From Emiliania huxleyi CCMP1516 (Eukaryota; Haptophyta; Isochrysidales; Noelaerhabdaceae), in contig NW_005196830.1 in assembly GCF_000372725.1 (NCBI RefSeq), positions 560,889 to 624,888 of the forward strand: 64,000 nucleotides of DNA, in the 5' to 3' direction. Shown piece by piece: positions 1 to 9,857 of this stretch. Made by a program: the position numbers and the translations under genes. The stretch's first letter is position 1, and every line of letters begins with the position of its first letter. The notes under the pieces were generated by a model, which was not told the origin of the DNA, ran no database searches, and was given only the letters and a program-made list of their open reading frames with translations.

Positions 1-1680
1 AGGGGTGAGGGCGGCGGCTCTGGCGGCGGCGGCAGAGGTGACGGTGGCGGCAAGAGCTCACACTTGTCACCGCCCCAGTAGACGGGAATGCGATCGGCGA
101 GAACCGCCGTCGGGGCGCACTTGAGACCGGCGGGCTGGTCGCTGCTGGCGAACCAGCACAGCCCACCCTCGCAATGGGGCGCGTTGGCCTCTGCGCAGCA
201 GGCCCAGCCCGAGCCCTGTGTGCAGAGCTGGCCTTGGACGGAGCACTCCCAACTGGGGCAGCTCGAGACCGTCGCCGCCAGGCTACGCGGGTCCGCCTCG
301 CCCATATCCGCGTCCTCCCAAGCGGTCTCGCTCAGGTCGGGCGCCCCGTCTCCATCGCCGTCCGCCCCCGCAATCATCAGCACGCACTGAGGCACATGCG
401 GGTAGGAGTGGTATGCGCCAGCGTGCCACCCCGTGCGATAGGTGCAAGCCGCGTCGCGGCCGTTGGCGTGCTGGGCCGCGGCGCGCTCGCACCACGCTGG
501 ACAGAGCGCCGCCTGCGGAGCTCCAATCGGCAAGCCATCTGGCTCCGCGGTCGGCCACTGACCGCTTATGCCCACCCAAGTGGAGGAGCCCCACCTGATG
601 TACCCGTGATCGTCCCCCCAGCAGGTGCCGCCGGCGTGGCACCGGTTGACGGTGTGGCGGCGCGGCTCGAGAGCGGGGCAGCTGTACCTCGGCGTAGCTG
701 GAGTGCACGCGTCCCACGAGGGGAGGCTGTCGCCAGAGAACCAGCAGCGGCTGCCCGTGCACTCGGCACGGGGCCTCGCGCAGCACGTCCAACCCTCTGC
801 GCAGACCTGGCCTTGGACGGAGATTCCCAGTCGGGGCACCTCGCGACCGTGCCCGGCGCGACGCAGCCCCGGAAGAGCCGCCGCCGGCTGTGCGCAACGC
901 CTGCCGCATCGAGAGCCGCGTGGGCCGACGCGACGAGCGCTTCCGCCACGGCGGCGTCATCTGTGTGCAGCGCGGCGCAGGTGACGTCGCCAGAGCAAAC
1001 CTCGCTCCGCTCTCCATCGCGCACGAGGAGAGCTGAGCCGTTGATCACCTCGACCGAGCCGCCGCCGTTGAGCGAGAGCTGGGCCCAGGTGTTGGAGCGC
1101 TGCACGGTTGCGCTGACAGCAAAACTGCCGCGCAGAGCGGTGCCGCCGCCACTTGAGAAAGTCACGGCAATGCGCTCGATCTTGTTGAGCTGCTCGAGGC
1201 CCATCACCGGCAGAGTCTCGAGGGGCAGAGAGAACGATGCGGCCGCCGTCTGGAGGACAGCTCTGTGTCCGTCCGTGAGGAAGTGATTGGTTTCTTCCGT
1301 CTCGACGTACGCGTCCTTGAAGAGGCGAAAGAGGGCGGCGGTCACGCCGAGCAGGGTGCCGTTCTGAACGATGCAGATGAAGAGGATCACGACGATGGCA
1401 AGCTTGAGCTGCGACGCCGTGCGCATTGAAGCGATCTTCTCCCGGACTGCCTCCGCCACCTGCGGGTGGCGCGAGGGACGACGTCGGAGGTTGGGTATAC
1501 TCCCTTTTGCAGACCGGGGGCAGGGGGGCGCGCCTCCGCCACGCTAACCTCCCCATCACCATCTCTGTCAGCAGCTCTGATGAGGTTGACGACGGTGCCG
1601 CTCCTGTTACGCCGAGCGACGCTGGCGACGCTGATCCGCTGCGAGGCTGATTCCTCATCAAGCGCCCTCGGGGTCGCCAT
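1..1680 (-). CDS. EF-hand / single-pass membrane / Cys-rich repeat surface protein (3' end outside window)
   Basis: ATG at 1680 opens MATPRALDEES. A 12-residue EF-hand loop (DRDGDGEVSVAE) lies near residue 45, so the N-terminal side probably binds Ca2+. An intron (GC donor after SVAE, acceptor CCCGCAG near 1460) leads to VAEAVREKIASM, then a membrane segment (LKLAIVVILFICIVQNG) and an extracellular part. From about 822 the coding frame changes. In the new frame, down to base 1, there are two Cys-rich modules of the type CPxWExSVQGQxC...GWxCC, a D-rich DGDGDGAPDLS calcium-type loop between them, and a terminal PPPSPLPPPPEPPP stretch like cell-wall or scale proteins. The frame is still open at the window edge. 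The function is unknown; an adhesion or surface role is inferred from the architecture. The frame change at 822 looks like a single missing base. Confidence 0.6.
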
Positions 1681-1802
1681 TGCCAAGCGGCCGGCCGTCA
1701 GCGCCTCGGCCTCGGCCACAGCAGCCCTCCGCGACTGGGGGGGGGGGGGGGGGGGCAGTATGCCGGCCTGCAAAGTTCCGTATCGTGTTACATTGTATTG
1801 CG

Positions 1803-1917
1803 CTCACCGGACTGGCGAGGTACTTCCAGCCTGCTGTGGGAACAGCTGACGCAGTCTCGGGTTGACTCGGCCAGACAAAAACCCCGAGAGGCGTGGGAGT
1901 ACCTCGCCAGTCACCGG
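1803..1917. repeat. small foldback repeat
   Basis: CCGGACTGGCGAGGTACTTCC at 1807-1827 is matched, inverted, by GGAGTACCTCGCCAGTCACCGG at 1896-1917. The shared core is ACTGGCGAGGTACT. The roughly 68 nt between the arms also contain a CTCGGG/CCCCGAG pair. It lies between the surface-protein gene and the lumen-protein gene, about 120 bp upstream of the former's ATG. It could be a degenerate foldback element or a structured 5' region. Confidence 0.55.
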
Positions 1918-2363
1918 AGCGGTTCCTCGATCGATGAAAAGCAGCGCGCAGGTGCCCGCCGGCAGCCCGGGAACTCGGGTACTCGGCCGGTGACCTCGGC
2001 CGGTAAGATTCGTTCTTTTCTTTCTTTTCCTTTCCAGCGTCTTCCCGAGCCTCTGGCCAGGGCGGACGGGCTCCTGCCGGTCTCGTGTCTGGGTGCGGAG
2101 CACTCCCTTTGCTGCCACTCATGAAATCGCTGGGTCGCTTTCAGTTCGTCACGAAGTCCCCTCGTGGGCGAAGATTTTCGCAGCTCCCGACGCCCGACAG
2201 TTTACGAAATGTGACCGGAGGTACCAAAGATATGGTGCATGTAACCACTCATATAACCATCCATAAAGGCGTCAAGCTGTGCACTTCCAGCACGCCCTCG
2301 CAGAAGCGAGAAAGGACACGCGAGTGCACGGGCGCACGGGCCACGGGGCCGCTGCCGCTGCCC
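1918..2363. other. intergenic, nothing recognised
   Basis: This stretch holds a pyrimidine/T-rich patch (near 2010-2035) and mixed-composition DNA. I see no gene, RNA or repeat family I can support. It probably contains the 3' end of the lumen-protein transcript. Confidence 0.4.
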
Positions 2364-2897
2364 CTAGGCGCACGGCGTCACCCCGCTGCTGCACGGCGGC
2401 AGGGGCGTGCACGCCTTCACCTTTGGCCAGAAGTTCTTGTCTTTCACGAAGCGGATGCCCTCGCCGTCGCCGCCCGCCTCGAATCTGCCGCGAAAGTTGT
2501 CCGGCCCGCCCTTGGGCGTGAAATCGATCGTGATGCCGCCGTCGTCCCCGTCGACGAGCGCCTCGAGCCGGAACCGCTCCGGCTCTCCACGGCCGCCGCC
2601 GCCGGCCACAGTTGCGAGACGGCGGCCCATCACGGTGGCGTCTCTCCCGCCCATCCCGTCGGCGTTGAGCGTGATCTCGCGGACTCCACCAGGGTGGTTT
2701 ATCGGATCGGTGAAGGTGCCCGCAAAGATGGAGTCGCAGCGTGAGGCGCGGCCGCCGCCGTAGGTTGCGGCGCTGGCACGGTCGCGGCAGAGGACCGCGG
2801 CGGCAGCGCTGGCCAGTGCGGCTCGACGAGTGGCGACGAGTGGCGACGGCGAGAGACCGAGGGTGGCGAGAAGGACGCTGTGGAGCGCGGCGAGCAT
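2364..2897 (-). CDS. putative thylakoid-lumen / plastid-targeted small protein
   Basis: One uninterrupted 177-codon frame with a true ATG at 2897. The N-terminus is a hydrophobic signal (MLAALHSVLLATLGLS) followed by a second region with RR then ALASAAAAVLC, the bipartite pattern of secondary-plastid lumen proteins. The mature part carries FAGTFTDPINHPGG...ITL, a glycine-rich turn, ITIDFTPKGGPDNFRG and a C-terminal WPKVKACTP. I recall FAG-Y-DPNHPG / IDFSPKGGP proteins as a conserved family of unknown function in cyanobacteria and algae; that link is from memory. No catalytic motif is visible. The Cys-containing tail (ACTPLPPCSSGVTPC) is not part of the remembered core. Confidence 0.7.
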   Translation of the reverse strand: MLAALHSVLLATLGLSPSPLVATRRAALASAAAAVLCRDRASAATYGGGRASRCDSIFAGTFTDPINHPGGVREITLNADGMGGRDATVMGRRLATVAGGGGRGEPERFRLEALVDGDDGGITIDFTPKGGPDNFRGRFEAGGDGEGIRFVKDKNFWPKVKACTPLPPCSSGVTPCA

Positions 2898-3120
2898 GAT
2901 AGCAGCCTCTGAGATCGGTTGGACGAACAGTGTTCTGTGTGAGTGAGCGGGGGGAGCTCTGGCCGGGCGAGTAGAGGCCCTAGTGTCTATCTGAAGCAGT
3001 TACTTCCTGAAGTAACTACTTACTTCGAGAAGTAACTATCCCCGCGCCTGCAATGGCCCCTAGCCCCCGCCCACAGCTCCCTAGACACAGGGCAGACCTG
3101 GACTGGAACGGACCCGCTCC

Positions 3121-3350
3121 CTAATACTCTTCTGAGGAGTGGTGGTCACCGTCGGAGTCGGTGTAGGAGCTCCACCGCGCCCGCCGGGGCTTGTTCTTGG
3201 ACTTGTGTACGCCGGGCGTATCGAGCACTTGGTCGCGGAGGCGGGCAGACCTCCTGCGCTCCCCAGGCGGCCTCACCGGAGCCTGCGGCGTGCTTGGGCC
3301 TGGCAGGGGACGGTGGGGGGTGCGCTCAGTGCAGTCGGGGGCGCCTTCAT
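3121..3350 (-). CDS. possible 3'-terminal exon of an unrecognised gene
   Basis: A minus-strand frame ends at 3121 with a basic stretch (HKSKNKPRRARW) and an acidic tail (DSDGDHHSSEEY). That would suit the C-terminus of a nuclear or charged protein. No ATG starts it, and upstream exons could not be identified because the adjoining DNA (3362-3447) is CTGACAG repeats. It could equally be a chance frame in GC-rich DNA. Confidence 0.25.
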
Positions 3351-3361
3351 GACAGACTGCT

Positions 3362-3447
3362 GACAGAGGCACCTGACAGTGCCTGACAGTGGCCGCCAGC
3401 CCGACAGATCACTCACCTGACAGCACCTGACAGCCTGACAGCCAGGC
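3362..3447. repeat. CTGACAG-type degenerate tandem repeat
   Basis: The heptamer CTGACAG or CCTGACAGTG recurs at least six times with variable spacing, in a style like the intron cores of this window. It may be the inside of an intron of the possible gene at 3121-3350. Confidence 0.6.
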
Positions 3448-3540
3448 AGGGCTCAGATGATGGGGTGGGTGCGAAAACCGCATTAAAGGATGGAGCGACA
3501 CCGCTCGATCTACCCTCCGGGGTCCCTCAGCGGCGTGCAC

Positions 3541-3668
3541 CTCGATCCTGTACCGTGTTTGTTATGACCCCCCCCCCCCCATTTTCACACCAGCGAGGGA
3601 GGGCGAGACGATCGAGGGGTCCCGTACCATGCGGAATCGACCCTATATCCAGTGCTCAAGTGCTCAAG
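3541..3668 (+). repeat. dispersed repeat family A, copy 1
   Basis: This stretch is highly similar, in the same orientation, to 14798-14924. Shared landmarks in order are CGATCCTGTA(TG)TACCGTGTTTG, TTATGACCCCCCC, GAGGGAGGGYGAGACGATCG, AGGGGTCCCGTACCAYGCGG, AATCGACCCTAT and GTGCTCAAGTGCTCAAG. There is no coding potential. The copies differ by small indels, notably the poly-C length. It is probably a short non-autonomous mobile element. Confidence 0.8.
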
Positions 3669-4607
3669 ACAAGGATGGAGCATCGACCATGATTGTGGTG
3701 CGAACGCCGAACCCGGACGGAACGCTCGGTGGCTTCGGCGTTCGGGGTCGCATCCTTTCGGTGGGGCCCGTGGTGAGTTACGACTTTTGCAATTGCGCTG
3801 TACTCGAGTAAATTACACGAGCTGGGCGTTGCGATCCAAAAGAAGAACCGAAGACACCGGGATACGGCATACGCGCGGGCCGGGGCGCCGGCGCGCGGCG
3901 GCTCCGGCTGGAGGGGCGCTCCAAAAGAAAAAGTGAAAATCCGTTGGACACACACAACAGCTGTTATGAGGTTGTTGCGGTATGCTGGCTGTCATAACAA
4001 CCAGTGGGAGGTGTTATGAGTGCTATGATAAGGTTTGTATTTTTTATCTCTAACAATCGACAAGACAAAGAGTACAGCGGGTGGGGTCTCCCTTGGTGTG
4101 AGCACAGTGGCAACTGTTCTGCTAATTCACGGGGCCTGTACAAGCTTGGGGATTCGGGAGCGACTTGTGGCCCGTGGGGCAAGGCTCGCGCGTGCTTGCG
4201 CGAGGTTGCGCGAGTGGGCGGGCGAAGGGGGGGGGGGGGTCGAGACACCGGTGCGGGGAATGGCAGGGGGTCCCCGCCCCAGGGTCCCCGTCCCCGGCAC
4301 TAGAGGTGTACAGCACCACACCCATGCACTTATGCAAGAGGGCGGCTCCGTCGAGAGGAGAGGAGCGCAGCCCGTTCTAAGATGACGCCGCCAAGCCAGC
4401 GGGAAGGGGGGGGGGTCTGGCCACAGTTTGAGCCCGCAGCCACAGCACTGGAGACGACGGCCGCCAGAGAAAGAGAGAGAAGAGACGCCTCAGCGCGCCA
4501 GCCCATCACCACAGGCGGGCGCGTTGGCGGATTGCCACGTGCTCCGTTTGGGCGGCCGCGTGGGCGCGCGAGGAGGCGGCGGCACTCTGCGGCGGCGGCG
4601 CGTCCAC

Positions 4608-6512
4608 CTACACCCCACTCGTACTCACTGCTGACACAGTCCGCAGAACTTCCAACGCCGCGCCCTGTGCGGGCGCCGAGTCGTCCGCCGGCCAGCGCGA
4701 CGAGCCGGCGTGCGCGAGCAGCCGGAAGAGGGAGGAGATGGAGCCGCTCCGCTGCATGCCGCCCAGCCCCTCCCCGCCGCCCTCCGGCTCGCCCTCTCGC
4801 GCAGCGGCGCTGCTGCCGTCGGCGAGGCCGGCTGGTCCGCGGGGCGGGGGGGGAAGGGGCTGGGCGGGCGGCGCGGGTTCGGGAGGCGGCTCCTCTCCGC
4901 CTCCGTCCTCGTCCCCCTCCTCCTCCTCTTCTTCTTCTTCTTCCGACGACGACGAGCTCGCCTGTCCCGAGATGTGCCGAGATGAGCCGAGATGGCCCGA
5001 GATGAGACGAGATGCCACTCCTCTTCCGGCGAGGGCGAGCTCGCCTCCTCCGCCTCCCCCATCTCCGAGTCGACGCCCCCCTCGTCCTCGTCCTCCTCGT
5101 CCTCGTCCTCGTCGTCCTCCTCCTCCTCCTCGTCGTCGTCCATGGCGCCGCCTGTCGCCGCCAGCAGAGCCCGCGTCGCAGAGTCGAGCGACTTCTCCCA
5201 CGCCTTCACCAGTCAAGGATGAGAATGAGCTGACGCGTCGCAGACTCGAGCGACTTGCCCCCACGCCTCGTGCCCGCCGGTGAATCTCGTCGAATCTCGG
5301 CGAATCTCGGCGAGTCTCGGCGAATTTCCCCCGGTGCTCGCCAGTGCTGCTCCCCCTCTCTCCCCCTCTCTCCCCCGCCTGGTGCTCGCCGGCTGGCGAG
5401 TGCTGCTCCGCCCACGCATCGTACCGCAGCAGCGGGAGCACCTAGGGTGAGGGAGATATGGGAGATATGGGAGCACCTAGGGTGAGGGAGATATGGGGAG
5501 ATAGGCGCCTCGCTGACAACGACCTCCTTGGGCAGGTAGGAGAGCACGCCCGCGCTCCGCGCCTAATGCATGAGCACCGCGGTGGGGAGATACGGGGAGA
5601 CGCGGGGAGATACGGGGAGAGATGAGCTCCGCGCCTGAAGGATGAGCACCGCGCGCACCGCCGCCCTGTGGGCAGGCGGGAAGCGGCGGTGGCTCGTCTC
5701 GTCCCAGCGCGGAAGGCGCAGCGTCAGCTTGCGCTCCGGCGGCGGTGACTACAGGCACACAGAGCTCGGGCTCGCGTCTTTCTTTTTCGGCGTCCGCTTG
5801 CGCCCGGGCGGCGGCGCATTCGGCGGCGGCTGGACGATGCGCGTGAACTGAGAGGCGAGAGAGGGGGGAGGGTCAAGGCATACGCAAGGCATACGACAGG
5901 GTCACAATCTCCCCCCCCCTCCCCCCCGCGCCGCCGCCGTCTAAGCCCACCCCACCCCCACCCAATCGCCAACAGGGCGGCCAGCAGACCTGGACGGCGA
6001 GGGCGGGGGAGATTGCGTAGCTCGACTCGGAGGTGCGTGTCGCCCGGATGAGTTGCTGAGAGCCATCCGGCCAGCCGAGCGGGCCAACCAGGACGCCGCC
6101 CACCTGGAGCAGCGCCAGCACGCCCGCCGTCGTGCCGACACTCGCGCCCGCGCCGATGTAGATGCGCGCGTACCTGCCGGGGTGCTCTCGGGTGCTCTCG
6201 GGTGCTCTCGGCGTGCTCTCGGCGTGCTCTCGAGTGCTCTCGGCGTGCTCTCGAGTGCTCTCGGCTGCTCTCAAGTGCACCGCATAGAGCGTGCGAGGTC
6301 GATGCTAAACACGGACGCGGCGTGGAGCTCGACATGCGAGCAACCGACCTGTGAATGGAGCGACCTGTGAATGGAGTGACTGGTAGCTGACTGACTGTAT
6401 TAGCTGCACGACGTGCGGTTAGTGCCTGAGAAGGCTGCCGGAAGGGGCCGCAGCTGGGCTGTGTGCGTGCGTGTGTGGGTGAGCTGTGTGTGTGCGTGTG
6501 TGTGCATGTGCA

Positions 6513-6545
<33 letters not shown>

Positions 6546-7668
6546 GTGCGCGTGCGTTCGTGTGTGTGTGTGTGCTCCTTTGCCAGCCGCGAGCGCGCGT
6601 GCTCCACAAGCCACGCGTTGTGCTCCACGCCGTGGTGGATCGCCTGCAGTGAACGAACCCACTCATCGAAGGGGAAGGAAGGCGTTGCCCTGCAGATCGG
6701 TCGCCTGCAGGACAAGTCCGCGAAGCGTCCGAGAAGCGTGATAGAGGGCTCGCGGCGGCGTCCTGGCGGCGGGCGTCCTCGGAGCCGAGGATTTGGGGAG
6801 ATTTGGGGAGACATGGGGATATGGGGAGATGTGGGGAGATATGGCGGGCGTCCTCGGAGCCGAGGATTTGGCTCGCGATGGCGGAGAGGTAGCCGGCGCC
6901 GGAGCCGATGTTGAGGAAGGAGAGGCCTGTGGAGGAGAGACGAGGAGATGTGGGGAGATATGGGGAGATGTTGAGGAAGGAGAGGCGTGTGGCGGGCCGG
7001 CTGGGTGGCGGAGGAGGAGGGGCAGCCGAGGGGGTTGTTGACCCAAGTGTGGGGAGGAAGGGGAGGCGTGGCGGGGTGGGGCGGGGGGGGTGGCGGTGTG
7101 ATGTGGCCTCTCTGGCGTGAGGTCCTCCCCCAACCGCTCGCGCGTGCGCCGGCGGGCCCGTGTCGGATGTCTCGGAAGCGTCTCGGAAGCGTCTCGGAAG
7201 CGTCTCGGAAGCGTCCCCGGGAAAGTGTTGGACCTGGCCGGAGGTCGAGCGCCTCGAGGGCGGCGGCGTAGATGGAGGGCGCCTGCGGGCGGGTGCGGAG
7301 CGGCCGCGGCCGGCGTGTCTCAGCCGCGCTGCCGCGTCCGGACGAGGCGGGGAGGCGGGGTGGCAGGGCGACCGAGAGGTGGACGCCAGAGCAGCGGAGC
7401 GGCATGTCGGCATACGCGCCCGAGGAGACGTCTGCGTCGTCGGAGATGAAGTGGGCCCGATCGACAGCTAGGAAGGCCGCCTGCGTGCCACGGTACCACG
7501 CCAGTCTTTCCGGTGCTGGGGCAGCCAGAACCGGCAAGAAGAGAGGGCGAAGCGAGGCGCGGGCTGCGGCGCCTCAACGGCGGAGCTGCGGATGGTGCCG
7601 CAGCGAGACATCTTGTGCACGAGCTCGGCGTTTGGTGAGAGGGAGCGGCGCGATAGGCACCATTCCAT
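4608..7668 (-). CDS. [20 protein letters not shown] O-methyltransferase domain-containing (PCMTD-like) protein, multi-exon
   Basis: Exons in reading order: ATG 7668 (NAELVHKMSRCGTIRSSAVE); 7480 on (AAFLAVDRAHFISDD...GVHLS); APSIYAAALEALDLRPG; 6926 on with the SAM-binding motif LSFLNIGSGAGYLSAIAS; AIHHGVEHNAWLVEHARSRLAKE; 6173 on (YARIYIGAGAS...LQVGGVLVGPLG...IRATRTSESSY...LAVQ); FTRIVQPPPN; PPPERKLTLRLPRWDE...FPPAHRAAVRAVLILQ; RSAGVLSYLPKE; VLPLLRYDAW; EKSLDSATRALLAAT and an acidic Ser/Glu-rich tail ending at 4608. Order and motifs match PCMTD1/2 rather than plain PIMT: the SFLNIGSG-type SAM loop and the LAV...VQPP region. PIMT enzymes repair isoaspartyl residues; animal PCMTDs act as ligase adaptors. 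Introns include 7572-7481, 7233-6927, 6849-6644, 6575-6174, 5634-5563, 5417-5204 and 5044-4962 (numbered 5' to 3' on the minus strand). A stop near 5750 implies a very short intron or an indel. Confidence 0.75.
5563..5634 (-). other. GC-AG intron flanked by a long direct duplication
   Basis: The exon end plus intron start (GGTGCTCATCCTTCAG then GCGCGGAGC) is repeated at the intron end plus next exon start (GGTGCTCATGCATTAG then GCGCGGAGC). About 25 nt are therefore duplicated across the 72-nt intron, covering both the donor and the acceptor side. The interior holds TATCTCCCC-type repeats. Confidence 0.75.
6176..6270. repeat. GGTGCTCTCG tandem repeat inside a PCMTD-like intron
   Basis: About eight copies of a 10-11 nt unit GGTGCTCTCG / GCGTGCTCTCG lie in the intron 6575-6174, directly next to its acceptor. 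Confidence 0.8.
6463..6575. repeat. TG/CA microsatellite at the intron donor end
   Basis: An interrupted TG-dinucleotide tract on the + strand (CA on the coding strand) begins exactly at the GC donor of the intron 6575-6174. The uninterrupted core is near 6516-6540. Confidence 0.85.
6787..6850. repeat. GATTTGGGGA / GATGTGGGGA 10-bp repeat with flanking exon duplication
   Basis: A period-10 GGGGAGA-type array is bracketed by two copies of an exon-derived sequence (GGCGGGCGTCCTCGGAGCCG and onward, near 6771-6797 and 6843-6871). It lies in the PCMTD-like intron 6849-6644. Confidence 0.8.
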
Positions 7669-7861
7669 GCTTCTCCTGTCTCCTGTCGGAGGGCGCGAGC
7701 ACCCGCACAAAACGGCAAATTGCTGCAACCCAACCCTTCCACTCTGACTCTCCATCCAAACTCCTCTCGGAGCTCCGCCGAAACTGGCTATTTTATTCCG
7801 CGAGATTAGAAGAAAATTTCGCTCTTCGGCATCATGTCGACTTGGCAAACGCGGCACTCCC

Positions 7862-8184
7862 TAATCATTACAAGAAACACTTATGCCGCCCAAGCCAATG
7901 GGTGTCTAAGGGTCTCTGACACTCCTGGATGCATGCACAGTCACAAACGGTGTAGAGGGACTCATGTCGTGCCAGGGGGCCGGAGAAAGGAGTAGCAATG
8001 TTCGGAAGCGTCCGAGGGCGAGGCGGTCCCGAGCGGTCCCGAGTGGTCCCGAGCGGTCCCGAGTGGCCCCAGACAGAGCACCCCAGAGCACCCCAGAGCA
8101 ACCCAGAGCACCCCAGAGCCTATACCTGAGAGCCCACGACCGCTTGGCAGGCACCTGCGCGGAGCCTGTTTCTTGTAATGATTA
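7862..8184. mobile_element. MITE-like element with 18-bp perfect terminal inverted repeats
   Basis: TAATCATTACAAGAAACA at 7862-7879 is perfectly inverted at 8167-8184. The 323-bp interior has no gene. It contains the motif ACACTCCTGGATGCATGC... (7919-7958), shared with 20514-20553, and a GGTCCCGAGC / AGAGCACCCC repeat block (8025-8120). A clear target-site duplication is not visible. It is a non-autonomous DNA element by structure. Confidence 0.75.
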
Positions 8185-8911
8185 ACATCCTAGCTAGCTA
8201 CTTTCACCTGCCCAACCAAGCTGCAGCCGATTCGACTGGGCTGATCAGGGCAGCCACCTCGCAGCGGCAGCAGGGCCACAGGGGTGGGGAGAAAGGTCTC
8301 ACTCAAGCCGCGGTTGTTGTTACTGTGGCCGCTAAAGGCCGTGCCTAGGCAGAGCTGCGCGAGCCGGATCGCGGTCACAGCTGTGGCAGCCGCACCAGTA
8401 CGTAGGTAGGCTGTGGCTCGATCGGCGCTAGATCGGCCATTTATCGTTTCTGGACACGCTGGCCAACACGCTCTGGCCAACACGCTACATACACGCACAC
8501 ACGCATCAACAACACATCAAAAATCTCTCTCTCACACACATCGGACGAGCCCTATCCGCGAGGCGCCTATCCGGCTAGGAGCTGAACCCTGCTGCCTCTC
8601 GCGGTTGGGAGCTGGGAGGGGATGGGCGCCGCGCGCTGCGCGCGCGCTCGCTCGATGCACTTTTTTCTTTCTTTGTAAAATTCTTTTCTCCATAAAATTC
8701 TTTTCTCCATCGAAAAGTCTGCGAGCGTGCGACGGGCGTCGGCGAGTGAATGATACGGAACTAGCACGCAATCACAGGTTTTTATGACATATTTGTATCC
8801 CTAAATATGTCGATGCTTTCTTAGCCCCGCCCGGTACCGCCTGGCCCTCTCCCTCGAGGCGTCGACCGCGCGCTCTCAGGTTGGGCCGCCTGTCCCTCAC
8901 ATCCTAACTCG
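8185..8911. other. intergenic, no gene seen
   Basis: Mixed composition with two short direct repeats: CTGGCCAACACGCT twice near 8459-8485, and AAATTCTTTTCTCCAT twice near 8679-8711. AT-rich sequence near 8770-8810 (CATATTTGTATCCCTAAATATGTCG) is partly self-complementary. I see no coding or RNA gene. Confidence 0.4.
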
Positions 8912-9545
8912 TCATTGCTCGTCAGCGCGGTGCTTGCGCCGCAGCCGCCCGTGCGCGTCCAGCAGCCTGCGGAAGCGCCTCGTCACGTCCGCGCGCTCCC
9001 TCTCGCTCAGCCCAGGCAGCTGGTCGGGGTGCGACGCCATCGCCAGCGCACGGAAGGCGGCGCCGACGGCGGCGGAGGTCGGGGGCGGCTCGGCGCGCAA
9101 GCCGAGCAGTGCGTAGTCGTCGGCGTCCGCCGCTTGGCGAGGCGCGCCGAAGCAGGGCAGCCCGCGCTGCCGGCCGCCCTCGTCTCGCCGCTCGAGCTGC
9201 GGGTCGAGCTCGACGTTGCGCACCTGGTGTCGCAGCGAGGGGTGGAGGAAAAGGGGGAAGGGGAAGGGGGGGGGGGGGGGCTTTTGCCGCGAGCTGCCCC
9301 GCCACTCGCGGGCTCGTCCTCACGCCTCGCCACGCCTCGCATGCCTCACCTCGGCGCATCTCGGCGCATCTCGGCGCATCTCGGGACGTGTCCTGGACAT
9401 GCCCGCCACGGTCAGGCTGTCCGCCCGGAAGCAGCGCAGACACAAACGCGCGTTGGTGAGCTCATCTCGGCTGGTCTCGGGCTGATCTCGGGTGAACTCG
9501 GCCTCCTCCGCTCTGAGACGCAGCAGCGCGCCTACATAGTCTGAG
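8912..9545 (-). CDS. DnaJ (J-domain) protein, 5' exon(s) not found
   Basis: The C-terminal exon reads VRNVELDPQLERRDEGG, then a J-domain: YALLGLRAEPPPTSAAVGAAFRALA, the diagnostic HPD, then RFRRLLDAHGRLRR. The HPD is what stimulates Hsp70 ATPase. Here the J-domain is C-terminal and ends about 40 residues after HPD. Upstream exon 9545-9410 encodes YVGALLRLRAEEAE...LTNARLCLRCFRADSLT. The intron 9409-9224 has a GT donor, and its interior carries CATCTCGGCG repeats and a 14-nt C run. The exon begins at an acceptor (CCCTCAG near 9545); the starting exon was not located. An in-frame CGAGATCAGC-type repeat interrupts the upstream exon. Confidence 0.7.
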
Positions 9546-9552
9546 GGTATCC

Positions 9553-9655
9553 TAAAAGTTCGGCCGATTTGGGTCAAAACGCTAAAAGCACCCACGTTGG
9601 TAGATTTGGGGCAAAACGACAAAAGTGGGCCCGCCCGGGGCAAAATGGTAAAAAC
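9553..9655. repeat. three imperfect copies of a GGGGCAAAACG..AAAAG motif
   Basis: GGGTCAAAACGCTAAAAG (9570), GGGGCAAAACGACAAAAG (9606) and GGGGCAAAATGGTAAAAA (9638) recur about 36 and 32 nt apart, with GATTTGGG preceding the first two. They lie between the divergent J-domain and zinc-finger genes, so a regulatory role is possible. They may instead be part of a mobile element. Confidence 0.65.
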
Positions 9656-9857
9656 CGCACTGTTCTTTCGTGCAGCCGGGTTGACGCGGGGCCTCGGATT
9701 TAGCCAAAGTGACGCGCGCGCGCGGGCGGAGTGGCGGACGCGAGGACGCTGCCGTCAGACGAGGGGTTGCTATCATACGCAAGCACGAGCGGTCGGTGAC
9801 GCGACGGCGTGTACATCACCGTTGCCCAGGCAGGCGCGAAAGTGTGTTGTGGGAGCC

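Noticed and set aside
4608-5441. Single continuous 277-codon frame as the end of the PCMTD-like gene
   Set aside because: It runs through intron repeats. The exon path that restores RYDAWEKSLDSATRALL and the acidic tail is better supported.
6463-6652. Cys/Val-rich short plus-strand frames
   Set aside because: Translations of the TG microsatellite inside an intron.
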